This document shows positions 35,216 through 47,076 of a DNA stretch of 64,000 bases, one piece after another (positions within the stretch are counted from its first letter, which is position 1; each line of letters opens with the position of its first letter). This DNA comes from Cordylochernes scorpioides. Its lineage: Eukaryota; Arthropoda; Arachnida; Pseudoscorpiones; Chernetidae. Under the pieces are notes generated by a model. The model was not told the origin of the DNA, did no database searches, and was given only the letters and a program-made list of their open reading frames with translations. A program made the position numbers and the translations under genes. The DNA lies in NCBI GenBank assembly GCA_030710605.1, contig CP092872.1, positions 11,591,691 through 11,655,690 on the forward strand. The letters are read 5' to 3'.

Positions 35216-35373
35216 ATTTTATCATTATAGTAAGGGCAGTAGAAAATTGATTTATTTTGAAAATAATCAAACGTGTCAAAAATAGTTCGCATTTCTTATA
35301 ACAGATGGCGCGCTATGATTCTTTTTTAAATAAATCAATTTTATTCTGTTCTCTTACTGCAATGATAAAATAA

Positions 35374-35441
35374 TGGGAGTGCCTGGCTCATCAGTGGTAA
35401 ATCCTCCCAGCGGTTTCGCCAGTTTAATCTACCATACCGCT
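35374..35441 (-). ncRNA. permuted hammerhead-like motif, subfamily A
   Basis: NUH GTA at 35,435-35,437, GAA at 35,415-35,417, CTGATGA at 35,388-35,394, stems I (TGGT/ACCA), II (CTGGC/GCCAG) and III (GCGGT/ACCGC) intact; the closing stem has two changes. It forms a head-to-head pair with the copy at 35,148. Confidence 0.55.
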
Positions 35442-35573
35442 GTAATATTGCATTTCTCGGGTTTCCTTTTATACTGATACTGAAGTTAGACTCTTGGAAA
35501 GGGTATTTTGAATGATCTATTTGAGAAAGGCCTTAAGGAAAGTAGAAATACATATAATGATAAATATATAAAT

Positions 35574-36023
35574 ACACTCATGGAAAAAAGCATAAGGAAG
35601 TTTCTTATTCTGATGTCGCCAGGTGTCTGTTTTTTTTTTTTTACTGGAGACAGAGGCAATTTTGTTCACACTTAGTTATCTCGTGTATCTTCAATAAAAT
35701 TCACTGTGTTTCAAATATCTTTCAGAGTTATTGTGTCAATCCAGATATACATGCTAAAAGGTACAACTTCCTTAAGTTTTGTCCATGAGTGTATCTTTCA
35801 GAGTTATTGTCTCAATCCAGATATACATGCTAAAGGGTACAACTTCCTTAAGTTTTGTCCATGAGTGTATCTTTCAGAGTTATTGTGTAAATCCCGATAT
35901 ACATGCTAAAAGGTACAACTTCCTTAAGATTTGTCCATGAGTGTATCTTTCAGAGTTATTGTCTGAATCCCGATATACATGCCTAAAAGGTACAACTTTC
36001 TTAAGTTTTGTCCATGAGTGTAC
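35574..36023. repeat. MITE of the same family with about four 78-bp units
   Basis: Left end ACACTCATGGAAAAAAGCAT, right end TTTTGTCCATGAGTGTA. Shares the T-run, the CACACTTAGTTATCTCGTGT segment and the 78-bp end repeat with 37,225-38,271. Related copies: 6,530-6,895; 20,850-21,052; 52,331-52,545. Confidence 0.82.
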
Positions 36024-36029
36024 TTCACT

Positions 36030-37220
36030 AATAAGTATTCCGCCTTTTTTTAAAGGACGACAGTGGATCGCCGAAAAGTCAGGAGGAAAATAAACGTTTC
36101 TAAAAAGATTCGATAAAATCTTCAACTCTTGGTGAAATGTGTTATCTTTTCTGGCCCATCTTGTATGTATCTGATTAGGCTTAGGTTTCTCTAAAACCTG
36201 GTGCGTTAGAGATCTCCAAGATATTTAGTTTGTGTAAAAAAGAGCAAACTTGGCATATCTATCTTCTTAAAGAGAGGCTCTAGATAAAAAGAAGTTCTCT
36301 TTAGAGGCTGACATGTGGAAAACTGTGTTGAAATGTCAAAATACAATCTCCCATCTATCTCACGACCTGCCCATGTAAAGAAGCTAACAAAAGCCTCCAA
36401 TTAAAAAAAGAAAGAAATAACGCGGGCGCAGGTGGCTTCTGAAAAAAGCAATATTCAGATCTATGCTCAGCACGCACGTCGTCTGTTTCTTTGGAACGTG
36501 ATTGGCTGAGACGTGACGCTAGAGGGCTACGTGAGCTCGCCTTATCTAGGCCTCGTCATCCCCAGCTCTGATTAATGGAAGATCGCCTGCCACATTTTAA
36601 TCACCCCGGCAGACTCGAATAACACCAACTTATCGAAAACTTGATGATCCTTTCAAATAAATAATGTTGTTTGAGACCGCCGCTTCCACCATTAGACATG
36701 AAAAATGGCGCGCGCGCGCTAAAAAAATTTCGTCTGCTTGGATTAGGCTTAATGGTCAAAAAAAGGCTAATTATTTACTTAGGGTTGGTAAGAAAAAAAC
36801 AGAGTAGAATTTTTTTTTTCTTCTTGTGTTTATTATTTATTTTTCTATTTATTTTTTTTTCCTCTTAATAAATAAAGACGAGAGGCCCTATATATATATT
36901 ATTTAGGGTATTTTTTTTCTTATATAACGTTAATTAATTAGTCCAAATTATTTTAAAAGCTTTTTAATTTATTAAGCAAATAATTTGTTTAATACAAGAT
37001 AATTATGTTAGCCTATATTTCTTTGGAATTAATTCAAGATTATTATTATTATTATATATGTAGATCTCTGTGAGGGGGGGGGTATATGTAAATTATATAT
37101 GCATTTAATTTGATTTTCTATTATATCGTCAGCGTTTTTTTAAGTATAAATATATAGAATTTTCTCTGAAGAGAGTAGATAGTATGATGATTTCTTTCTA
37201 TATTATTTTATCTTTATAGT
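36030..37220. other. intron, no gene found
   Basis: A moderately GC-rich piece at 36,430-36,650 and AT-rich DNA with GCGCGC, T and G runs. No coding signal seen. Confidence 0.55.
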
Positions 37221-37224
37221 ATAA

Positions 37225-38271
37225 ACACTCTCTCACATAGAAAAAACTTAAGGAAGTAGAAAGTTTTTGATGATATCGCTGGATGTCTGTTTTTTAAGGA
37301 GACAGGCAATTTTGTTCACACTTGGTTATCTCGTGTGTATTCAATAAAGGTCATTGTAATATCTTTCATTGTTATTTCTGAATCCCGATATAGTACATGC
37401 TAAAAGGTACAACTTCCTTAAGTTTTGTCATGAGTGTATCTTTCAGAGTTATTGTCTGAATCTCGATATACATGCTGAAAGGTACAACCTCCTTAAGTTT
37501 TGTCCATGAGTGTATCTTTCAGAGTTATTGTCTGAATCCCGATATATATGCTAAAAGGTACAACTTCCTTAAGTTTTGTCCATGAGTGTATCTTTCAGAG
37601 TTATTGTCTGAATCCCGATATATATGCTAAAAGTTCAACTTCCTTAAGTTTTGTCCATGAGTGTATCTTTCAGAGTTATTGTCTGAATCCCGATATACAT
37701 GCTGAAAGGTACAACTTCCTTAAGTTTTGTCCATGAGTGTATCTTTCAGAGTTATTGTCTGAATCCGATATACATGCTGAAAGGTACAGATTCCTTAAGT
37801 TCTGTCCATGAGTGTATCTTTCAGAGTTATTGTCTGAATCCCGATATACATGCTGAAAGGTACAACTTCCTTAAGTTTTGTCCATGAGTGTATCTTTCAG
37901 AGTTATTGTCTGAATCCCGATATACATGCTGAAAGGTACAGATTCCTTAAGTTCTGTCCATGAGTGTATCTTTCAGAGTTATTGTCTGAATCCCGATATA
38001 CATGCTGAAAGGTACAACTTCCTTAAGTTTTGTCCATGAGTGTATCTTTCAGAGTTATTGTCTGAATCCCGATATACATGCTGAAAGGTACAGATTCCTT
38101 AAGTTCTGTCCATGAGTGTATCTTTCAGAGTTATTGTCTGAATCCCGATATACATGCTGAAAGGTACAACTTCCTTAAGTTTTGTCCATGAGTGTATCTT
38201 TCAGTGTTATTGTCTGAATCCCGATATACATGCTGAAAGGTACAGATTCCTTAAGTTCTGTCCATGAGTGT
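37225..38271. repeat. MITE with amplified end: 78-bp satellite
   Basis: Starts with a degraded ACACTC...AAAACTTAAGGAAG end and finishes with CCTTAAG...GTCCATGAGTGT, the inverted counterpart. Between them the last ~78 bp (ATCTTTCAGAGTTATTGTCT…) is repeated about a dozen times, each unit ending in the terminal-repeat sequence. Confidence 0.85.
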
Positions 38272-38488
38272 GATTTAATAACATGAGTTATGAGTATTTT
38301 GTGTGCGTTTATGCATGTGTTATGTGTGATTGTATTAAAAGCGTTTAAAAACTATAATTTTTTTTATCGAATAACACACACAATTATATTAAAACTTTAC
38401 ACAAATAAATTTACTGGCTATGCGTTTCTTTTAAATATCATCAAATACAGACTCTACAGACCTTACTGCAATGATATGAGTTATTGAA

Positions 38489-38556
38489 TGAGAGGGCTTG
38501 GCTCATCAGTAGTGAACCCTCTCAGCGGTTTCGCCAAATTAATCTCTAGACCGCTC
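38489..38556 (-). ncRNA. permuted hammerhead-like motif, subfamily B, intact
   Basis: Same structure as 12,143-12,208 on the minus strand: NUH (GTC) at 38,549-38,551, GAA at 38,530-38,532, CTGATGA at 38,503-38,509, with intact stems I, II, III and the closing stem. It sits in the first unit of a 377-bp direct repeat. Confidence 0.55.
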
Positions 38557-38865
38557 TACTATTGTATTGGACTGGTTTTGTTATATACCCTGCCTTTTCT
38601 ATGGAAGGCAGCTTAGGGGTGTTTAGTGAACTATGGACATAAGCTTATAGGTCTGTAGAGGTACATACATATAATTTCAAGTTATTGCATCGAGCAAAGC
38701 TCTTCCGCAAAATATGTTTTCATAACCAATATATATTAGTAAATTAAATTTATTGCCATCTATCGTTAAAACTTTACACAAATAAATTTACTGGCAATGC
38801 GTTTCTTTTAAATATCATCAAATATTATCTCTACAGACCTTACTGCAATGATATGAGTTATTGAA

Positions 38866-38932
38866 TGAGAGGGCTTGGCTCATCAGTAGTGAACCCTCTC
38901 AGCGGTTTCGCCAAATTAATCTCTAGACCGCT
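38866..38932 (-). ncRNA. permuted hammerhead-like motif, subfamily B, intact
   Basis: Second unit of the same direct repeat: NUH at 38,926-38,928, GAA at 38,907-38,909, CTGATGA at 38,880-38,886. The ribozyme region is identical to the first unit. Confidence 0.55.
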
Positions 38933-39077
38933 CTACTATTGTATTGGACTGGTTTTGTTATATTCCCTGCATTTTCTATGGAAGGCAGCTTAGGGGTGTT
39001 TAGTGAACTATGGACATAAGCTGCCTTCCATAGAAAATGCAGGGTATATAACAAAACCAGTCCAATACAATAGTAGA

Positions 39078-39143
39078 GCGGTCTAGAGATTAATTTGGCG
39101 AAACCGCTGAGAGGGTTCACTACTGATGAGCCAAGCCCTCTCA
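39078..39143 (+). ncRNA. permuted hammerhead-like motif, subfamily B, intact
   Basis: Inverted third copy in the 38.4-39.25 kb cluster: NUH at 39,081-39,083, GAA at 39,100-39,102, CTGATGA at 39,123-39,129, stems intact. Confidence 0.55.
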
Positions 39144-39539
39144 TTCAATAACTCATATCATTGCAGTAAGGTCTGTAGAGATAATATTTGATGATATTTA
39201 AAAGAAACGCATTGCCAGTAAATTTATTTGTGTAAAGTTTTAACGATAGATGGCAATAAATTTAATTTATTAACACACAATTATATGTTTAGATTATACC
39301 GCTCATACACAATAATATGGAACCGTTTATCTAGATAGAGGATAGTTGTTTGAAATTGTCGAGAGCGAAGACACACACATTTGTCAATGACGTAAAGTAA
39401 AAAGAAATAAATTCCAAATTTTGAATACTTCTCAATAAACATTTTAGTGAATATTTATTTTAGATCTTCCTTGACAAATACATCGTAAAGATAGATGCTG
39501 CCTGACCGCCAGCATTCATATTTCTTGAAAATAAAGATA

Positions 39540-39740
39540 TTTCAGCCAGTAAATCTTTTTATTACCTCGACGTTTCGACAAAAATCGTTTGTCCTCTCGT
39601 CAGGAGCAAACAAAAATTAAAACATTTAGCAAGGCGTTCAAAATAATAATAATAATAATTTTTGTTTGCTCTGACGAGAGTACAAAAGGTTTTTGTCGAA
39701 ACGTCGAGGTAATAAAAAGATTTACTGGCCGAAGTATCTT
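39540..39740. repeat. inverted repeat with GTCGAAACGTCGAGG arms
   Basis: Arms at about 39,540-39,612 and 39,655-39,735 around an AATAAT microsatellite. The arms hold CTGACGAGAG...GTCGAAACGTC, reminiscent of hammerheads of Penelope-like elements but with extra bases at the start of stem II. Confidence 0.7.
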
Positions 39741-39873
39741 TATTTTCAAGAAATATTGATAAATACAGTTTGATTGTTTTTGGCTCTTAAGAAACAATAT
39801 TTTTAATTTGATGAGATCTTCAACTTTTTAGGATGCCTAAACAGACTTTTTTGGTCGTTGAGGTAGAGCTTGT

Positions 39874-39915
39874 ACCACGCTCACGTAGGCCAACAGCCCG
39901 AAACGTGTACGTGGT
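39874..39915 (+). ncRNA. type I hammerhead, decayed
   Basis: ACCACG, GCCC-GAA and GTAC-GTGGT are recognisable, but the CTGATGA core has become CTCACGT and stem III is altered. Inactive. Confidence 0.5.
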
Positions 39916-40445
39916 TAGCTTTTCTTGATTAATCAAGAATGGGTATTTGGCCAATTCTGGAATAATTAAAAATCAACGAATAGTTGATACTTATCCCGAA
40001 AAATGACGCATGCCATCAGCAGAGAAGATACCTTTTTTCTTCATTTATGCACCTTATCCTAGTAAAATTTCACATTTTTACTATTTTTTCACATGTCTAT
40101 ATAGTTTATGAAAAAGGACATCTCCTTATCGTGCAACTTAAAGTTGCTGATGGCTTGCGCCATCTATCGGAATAAATATCAACTATTCTCGTTGATTTTT
40201 TTTAATTATTCCATAATTGGCCAAATACCCATTCTTGATTAATCAAGAAAATCTGTGTCGCGGTCTCACGCAATTCTGGCCTTAACTACCCGTTTCATGA
40301 TTTAGCTTTTCTTGATTAATCAAGAATGGGTATTTGGCCAATTCTGGAATAATTTTAAATCAACGAATAGTTGATATTTATTCCGATAGATGGCGCAAGC
40401 CATCAGCAAATTTCAGTTACACGATAAGGAGATTTTTTTCCTATG

Positions 40446-43400
40446 CCTATATGGGTTGTGTTTGATAGTGACCTAAGAGAGACGCTTATGTATCAAGCCG
40501 GACTAAGAACAGACAACTGTGGGTACAGAACTATCACAACAGTTAAGACAGCATTCACACCAGTTTTACAGAAACATGTCTATATAGGTTGTGTTGTGTG
40601 GTGACCTAGGATAAAGTCAGCTATGTATCAATCCGGATTAAGAACATGTCAATGTATGTACAGAACCAACACAACAGTTTACCACAGCATTCACCTCAGT
40701 TTTACAGAAACATGTCTATGGTTGTGTTGTGTGGTGAGCTAGGATAAAGTCAGCTATGTATCAAGCCGGACTAAGAACATGTCAATGTATGTACAGAACT
40801 AACACAACAGTTTACCACAGCCTTCACCTCAGTTTTACAGAAACATGTCTATGGTTGTGTTGTGTGGTGACCTAGGATAAAGTCAGCTATGTATCAAGCC
40901 GGACAAAGAGCATGTCACTGTGGGTATAGAACCAACACAACAGTTTACCACAGCATTCACCTCAGTTTTACAGAAACATGTCTATGGTTGTGTTGTGTGG
41001 TGACCTAGGATAAAGTCAGCTATGTATCAAGCCGGACTAAGAGCATGTCACTGTGGGTATAGAACCAACACAACAGTTTACCACAGCATTCACCTCAGTT
41101 TTACAGAAACATGTCTATATAGGTTGTGTTGGATGGTGAGCTAGGAGAGACACCTATGTATCGAGCCGGACTAAGAACAGACAACTGTGGGTACAGAACT
41201 ATCACAGCAGTTTACCACAGCATTCACCTCAGTTTTACAGAAACATGTCTATATAGGTTGTGTTGGATGGTGAGCTAGGAGAGACACCTATGTATCAAGC
41301 CGGACTAAGAACAGACAACTGTGGGTACAGAACTATCACAGCAGTTTACCACAGCATTCACCTCAGTTTTACAGAAACATGTCTATATAGGTTGTGTTGG
41401 ATGGTGAGCTAGGAGAAGACACCTATGTATCGAGCCGGACTAAGAACAGACAACTGTGGGTACAGAACTATCACAACAGTTTACCACAGCATTCACCTCA
41501 GTTTTACAGAAACATGTCTATATAGGTTGTGTTGGATGGTGAGCTAGGAGAGACACCTATGTATCGAGCCGGACTAAGAACAGACAACTGTGGGTACAGA
41601 ACTATCACAACAGTTTACCACAGCATTCACCTCAGTTTTACAGAAACATGTCTATATAGGTTGTGTTGGATGGTGAGCTAGGATAAGACAGCTATGTATC
41701 GAGCCGGACTAAGAACAGACAACTGTGGGTACAGAACTATCACAACAGTTTACCACAGCATTCACCTCAGTTTTACAGAAACATGTCTATATAGGTTGTG
41801 TTGGATGGTGAGCTAGGAGAGACACCTATGTATCAAGCCGGACTAAGAACAGACAACTGTGGGTACAGAACTATCACAGCAGTTTACCACAGCATTCACC
41901 TCAGTTTTACAGAAACATGTCTATATAGGTTGTGTTGGATGGTGAGCTAGGAGAGACACCAATGTATCAAGCCGGACTAAGAACAGACAACTGTGGGTAC
42001 AGAACTATCACAGCAGTTTACCACAGCATTCACCTCAGTTTTACAGAAACATGTCTATATAGGTTGTGTTGGATGGTGAGCTAGGAGAGACACCAATGTA
42101 TCGAGCCGGACTAAGAGCATGTCACTGTGGGTATAGAACCAACACAACAGTTTACCACAGCCTTCACCTCAGTTTTACAGAAACATGTCTATGGTTGTGT
42201 TGTGTGGTGACCTAGGATAAAGTCAGCTATGTATCAAGCCGGACTAAGAGCATGTCACTGTGGGTATAGAACCAACACAACAGTTTACCACAGAATTCAC
42301 CTCAGTTTTACAGAAACATGTCTATGGTTGTGTTGTGTGGTGACCTAGGATAAAGTCAGCTATGTATCAAGCCGGACTAAGAACATGTCACTGTGGGTAT
42401 AGAACCAACACAACAGTTTACCACAGCCTTCACTTCAGTTTTACAGAAACATGTCTATATAGGTTGTGTTGTGTGGTGACCTAGGATAAAGACACCTATG
42501 TATCAAGCCGGACTAAGAGCATGTCACTGTGTGTATAGAACCAGCACAACAGTTACTACAGCATTCACCTCAGTTTTACAGAAACATGTCTATGGTTGTG
42601 TTGTGTGGTGACCTAGGATAAAGTCAGCTATGTATCAAGCCGGACTAAGAGCATGTCACTGTGGGTATAGAACCAGCACAACAGTTTACCACAGTCTTCA
42701 CCTCAGTTTTACAGAAACATGTCTATGGTTGTGTTGTGTGGTGAGCTAGGATAAAGTCAGCTATGTATCAAGCCGGACTAAGAACATGTCACTGTGGGTA
42801 TAGAACCAACACAACAGTTTACCACAGCATTCACCTCAGTTTTACAGAAACATGTCTATGGTTGTGTTGTGTGGTGACCTAGGATAAAGTCAGCTATGTA
42901 TCAAGCCGGACTAAGAGCATGTCACTGTGTGTATAGAACCAGCACAACAGTTACTACAGCATTCACCTCAGTTTTACAGAAACATGTCTATGGTTGTGTT
43001 GTGTGGTGAGCTAGGATAAAGTCAGCTATGTATCAAGCCGGACTAAGAGCATGTCACTGTGTGTATAGAACCAACACAACAGTTTACCACAGCCTTCACC
43101 TCAGTTTTACAGAAACATGTCTATGGTTGTGTTGTGTGGTGACCTAGGATAAAGTCAGCTATGTATCAAGCCGGACTAAGAGCATGTCACTGTGGGTATA
43201 GAACCAACACAACAGTTTACCACAGCATTCACCTCAGTTTTACAGAAACATGTCTATGGTTGTGTTGTGTGGTGAGCTAGGATAAAGTCAGCTATGTATC
43301 AAGCCGGACTAAGAGCATGTCACTGTGGGTATAGAACCAGCACAACAGTTTACCACAGCATTCACCTCAGTTTTACAGAAACATGTCTATGGTTGTGTTG

Positions 43401-43863
43401 TGTGGTGAGCTAGGATAAAGTCAGCTATGTATCAAGCCGGACTAAGAACATGTCACTGTGGGTATAGAACCAACACAACAGTTTACCACAGCATTCACCT
43501 CAGTTTTACAGAAACATGTCTATGGTTGTGTTGTGTGGTGACCTAGGATAAAGTCAGCTATGTATCAAGCCGGACTAAGAGCATGTCACTGTGTGTATAG
43601 AACCAGCACAACAGTTACTACAGCATTCACCTCAGTTTTACAGAAACATGTCTATGGTTGTGTTGTGTGGTGACCTAGGATAAAGTCAGCTATGTATCAA
43701 GCCGGACTAAGAGCATGTCACTGTGTGTATAGAACCAACACAACAGTTTACCACAGCATTCACCTCAGTTTTACAGAAACATGTCTATGGTTGTGTTGTG
43801 TGGTGACCTAGGATAAAGTCAGCTATGTATCAAGCCGGACTAAGAACATGTCAATGTGTACAG
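40446..43863 (+). repeat. 133-137-bp minisatellite carrying exon 4 acceptor
   Basis: About 25 direct units with landmark CAGTTTTACAGAAACATGTC. Two variant classes alternate in blocks (with ATATAGG / GAGACACC versus GGTTGTGTTGTGTG / GTCAGC), which suggests block-wise expansion. The final partial unit supplies the acceptor and first bases of plexin exon 4. Confidence 0.95.
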
Positions 43864-43992
43864 AACCAACACAGCAGCCTGATCAAGGGACGCCAACACT
43901 GCCCCAGTATCCGAACAGAAGAACAAGTTTACCTGGCCGCAGGAGAGGACCGAGAGATCGCTCTGCATGTCAAGAACGTTCCCAACCAGCTG
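43864..43992 (+). CDS. plexin exon 4 (PSI2 end to IPT2 start)
   Basis: The frame encodes IKGRQHCPSIRTEEQVYLAA and then HVKNVPNQL, matching the plexin stretch from the last PSI2 cysteine into IPT2 (the KNLP-like turn). It begins in phase 0 after GTGTACAG and ends in phase 0 before GTAGGA, 43 codons. The first 14 bases of the exon and its acceptor belong to the last, partial unit of the 133-137-bp minisatellite that fills 40.4-43.86 kb. The repeat therefore carries 25 or so imperfect copies of this exon's 3' splice site. Confidence 0.85.
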
Positions 43993-44329
43993 GTAGGAGA
44001 ACAACGTCCCAATCACTCTACAACTCCGATAATCTATATTACTCTAACTATCAAAGTTGTTCGGGTAACATCAAACCTCCCATGAGAGACCTATCTGATG
44101 AACGACTGAATAATTCGACTTCATATAACCCAACCTCCATTAAGAAACCACCTCCAAGAGAGACTCAGAAGTATCACTTCTTTATTTTACAGCTATCTCT
44201 CATAGGTGGTTTTACTGGAATAGAAATTTTCAGAAATTTTGTTGCTGAATGACCCGAGTAAAATTGCTTATCTATACTCAATAGGAAGTGGCATACCGCT
44301 ATTAGATGATTGCCAAATAAAAGAGTGAC

Positions 44330-44540
44330 GACATCTCTCTCCCCGACTTCCATAAAAGTCCCGAGGACCTCAATTTAAAGGATAAATAACGACTATTCCT
44401 ATCCTTAAGGATGAAATATGAAAGGATAAATTGTGAAGAGTAATGATGAACAGAAAAATAAATGTATCCAGGGATGGGAATCGAACCCACAGTGTTCTAC
44501 TTACCGGGCAGATGCCATGTCCACTAAGCTACCCTGGACC
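44330..44540 (-). mobile_element. tRNA-derived SINE, family 2
   Basis: Minus-strand copy with the best preserved tRNA-like head (44,468-44,538), including both acceptor-stem strands and a canonical B box, GGGTTCGATTCCCA. It lies about 340 bases after plexin exon 4. Headless or partial copies: 45,640-45,855 and 50,245-50,435. Confidence 0.82.
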
Positions 44541-44719
44541 TCTATTTGTTGCCAGTATGCTAACTAAAGAGGTCGATCTTTGAAAATTTGATAGAATGGC
44601 AAGTGGTGCTATTCTAACCGCACTGTCTCCGTCTAGGATACCTGATGATTCTATTGGTTTCATACAATTAACGTATAACAAAGAATATGTTGATATTTAT
44701 ACTACATATATATATATAT

Positions 44720-45070
44720 TGTTGCATCATGGCTAATGAACCTATTTTAATTTTTAATATTATTTTTCATATATTTTAAATTCAAAATTATATTTCATAT
44801 TTATTTATTTTTTTAAACAGAAAATATGTATTTTAAACAGAATATATGTATTATAGAATCATCATTTGTATTTAGGTATACGTGTGACTTCACTGCTCTC
44901 TCTCTTTGATGGGAGAAATAAATAAATTATTCTGGAGGCTACTTAAAGTAGAGTTATCTCCACTTATATAAATTTGTAGGATGGTTGAAACACGCTCTGG
45001 TAAAATACAAGACCCAGCACAGAAGAGGACCAAGTTTGAAGAGTCTGCCAAGCCGCAACCTGGTGCAACA
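44720..45070 (+). repeat. solo LTR, diverged subfamily of the Gypsy element
   Basis: Starts TGTTGCATCATGG and ends GGTGCAACA, about 351 bp, with the same gag start region (ATG at 44,981) but many substitutions relative to the intact copy. No internal region follows; unrelated AT-rich DNA begins at 45,071. The flanks (TATAT / ATAAA) do not give a clean 4-bp duplication. Most likely an LTR-LTR recombination product. Confidence 0.85.
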
Positions 45071-45299
45071 ATAAATATTGTGGCATTTACTTTTATATAT
45101 GTAAATATTTCCTTCTTTATCTCTTTTTTTTTTGTTGTTTTATGTAAATCAGGCTGTTTTGCATACTTGTTATTGGTATTTATCTATTTATTTGATCATC
45201 TCGGCTGAGTGGATCGAGACTCTCTTACTAAGAATAAAACTCAATTTTAACATCGACTTCTTTTCTTTGATTTATTTTCTAAGCGACAAAATCCTTTTA

Positions 45300-45600
45300 T
45301 GTGATGCATTTGCGCGCCATCTGTTATTAGAAATTTCAACTATCTTTGACGCGTATCATTCTTTTTAAAATAAATCAATTTTCTACTGGCCTTACTGTAA
45401 TGATAAAAGTAATGGGAGAGCCTGTCTAATCAGTGGTGAACCCTCCCAGCGGTTATTCCAGTTTAATCCGCATGCGAAACCGCTGGGAGGGTTCACCACT
45501 GATTAGCCAGGCTCTCCCATTATTATATCATTGCAGTAAGGGCAGTAGTAAATTGATTTATTTTAAGAATAATCATACGTGTCAAAATATTTCATATTTC
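45300..45600. repeat. ribozyme repeat, subfamily A, decayed palindrome
   Basis: Two inverted copies meet at about 45,470. The core in the right half reads CTGATTA, so it is broken. Partial copies of the same family also occur at about 2,405-2,490, 22,015-22,150, 33,395-33,470 and 57,895-57,990. Confidence 0.6.
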
Positions 45601-45955
45601 TTATATATATATATTATAATACAATATAATATAATGCAGCTTATGATTGTAAAACGGCATTTGAAAATTACCCCGCATATTCGATTCACATCCCTGGACA
45701 CTTTTATTTTTCCCGTTCATCATTACTCTTCACAATTCATATTTTCATACTTATCCTAAGATTAGAAATAATCGTTATTTCTCCTTAAAATAAATTTTGA
45801 TTTTTCGTTCAAAAGAAACACATGCGGGATAATTTTCAAATGTCGTTTTATATATTTTTATTGTGGTAAATATATTGCGGAATGGTTTCTTGGATGTGTC
45901 AAGAGGTTTGTATATATCTCACTTGTAACACGGCCTCAGTAAGGATGTTGTGCAG

Positions 45956-46133
45956 GAACAGTTCGAGTGCCAGTTCGAGTTGAACGGCACCACACGCCGG
46001 GTACCAGCCAGTCTACAGAGCGGCCGCATCGTATGCGCCAAGACCAGTTTCCAGTATGACGCTCCTGTGGGGGAGGTGGCGGGATCTCTGGCCGTGGTCT
46101 GGAGCCGTCATACCATCATTGACACCACGCCGG
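45956..46133 (+). CDS. plexin exon 5 (IPT2)
   Basis: This exon encodes most of IPT2: FECQFELNGTTRRVPASLQS, then RIVCAKTSFQYDAPVGEVAG and a LAVVWSR strand, closely following the plexin IPT2 pattern in which two cysteines bracket the strands. The frame is open across 59 codons. I chose the GTGCAG acceptor before 45,956; an AAG acceptor 12 bases upstream (start 45,944) is in the same phase and would add four residues, so this may be an alternative-acceptor pair. The donor CCGG|GTCTGTG ends in phase 1, matching exon 6. A tandem array starts about 15 bases downstream. Confidence 0.87.
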
Positions 46134-46149
46134 GTCTGTGTCTCTCTTA

Positions 46150-46795
46150 GCACTCCTTTAACTACCTCATATCTCTCTCTCTCTCTCGCAATACTTTAAT
46201 ATTTTACATAACACCCCTTCAATATTTTAGATAGCCCTCCTTCAACTACCCCACATGGCATTCCTTTAACTACCTCGTATCTCTCTCTCTCGCACTCCTT
46301 TAATATTTTACATAACACCCCTTCAATATTTTAGATAGCACTCCTTCAACTACCCCACATGGCATTCCTTTAACTACCTCATATCTCTCTCTCTCGCAAT
46401 ACTTTAATATTTTACATAACACCCCTTCAATATTTTAGATAGCCCTCCTTCAACTACCCCACATGGCATTCCTTTAACTACCTCGTATCTCTCTCTCTCG
46501 CACTCCTTTAATATTTTACATAACACCCCTTCAATATTTTAGATAGCACTCCTTCAACTACCCCACATGGCATTCCTTTAACTACCTCATATCTCTCTCG
46601 CAATACTTTAATATTTTACATAACACCCCTTCAATATTTTAGATAGCCCTCCTTCAACTACCCCACATGGCATTCCTTTAACTACCTCATATCTCTCTCT
46701 CTCTCTCTCTCGCAATACTTTAATATTTTACATAACACCCCTTCAATATTTTAGATAGCACTCCTTCAACTACCCCACATGACACCCCTTCAACT
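46150..46795 (+). repeat. minisatellite after exon 5 donor
   Basis: About six units of roughly 110 bp with CTTCAACTACCCCACATGGC as landmark and an internal CT-dinucleotide run of variable length. It starts about 15 bases after the donor at 46,134. Confidence 0.9.
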
Positions 46796-47076
46796 ACTTA
46801 GGGGTAGTGAGATATGAAGGATTTCTATGTGCTACCTAATTCACACTGTGTTCACACTATCACAAAGAGCTATTCTAGTTAATGCTAGAAGAGTCGTCGA
46901 GAGCAAACGTCAGAATGTGTGTCGTAATCCAAGTTAGCGACGGCAGAAAGTTTTTAGATTAGAGGTGGCTAGTAAATCCATGGAACTGTCACGTCTCACG
47001 TGTACCCTCATTCCTGATATTGCTGGTATTGTGATGTGAAGGTGATTCCACCATAGACGTGTGAGTATGTGTGCAG

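Larger units (their letters stand above)
35140..35565. repeat. ribozyme repeats, subfamily A, head-to-head pair
   Basis: A plus-oriented unit (35,140-35,310) is followed by a minus-oriented unit (35,310-35,560). Between them lies the TAACAGATGGCGCGC segment shared by copies at 45.3 and 57.9 kb. Confidence 0.65.
38391..39250. repeat. ribozyme repeat: 377-bp direct dimer plus inverted copy
   Basis: Two head-to-tail units (start motif AAAACTTTACACAAATAAAT at 38,391 and 38,768, period 377) are followed, from about 39,016, by an inverted copy that forms a palindrome with the second unit and ends at 39,246. Each unit carries one permuted hammerhead-like motif. No open frame is present. Tandem units of a few hundred bases with a ribozyme are the organisation seen in retrozymes. 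Confidence 0.75.

Noticed and set aside
39585-39720. CTGACGAGAG...GTCGAAACGTC as further hammerheads
   Set aside because: CTGANGA and GAAAC are present, but extra bases between the core and stem II and poor stem I pairing prevent a standard fold. Similar phrases at 20,455-20,540 and 25,490-25,535 are even more decayed.
44468-44538. Functional tRNA gene
   Set aside because: The tRNA-like fold is continuous with a SINE body found in several copies, and the anticodon arm is not clearly canonical.
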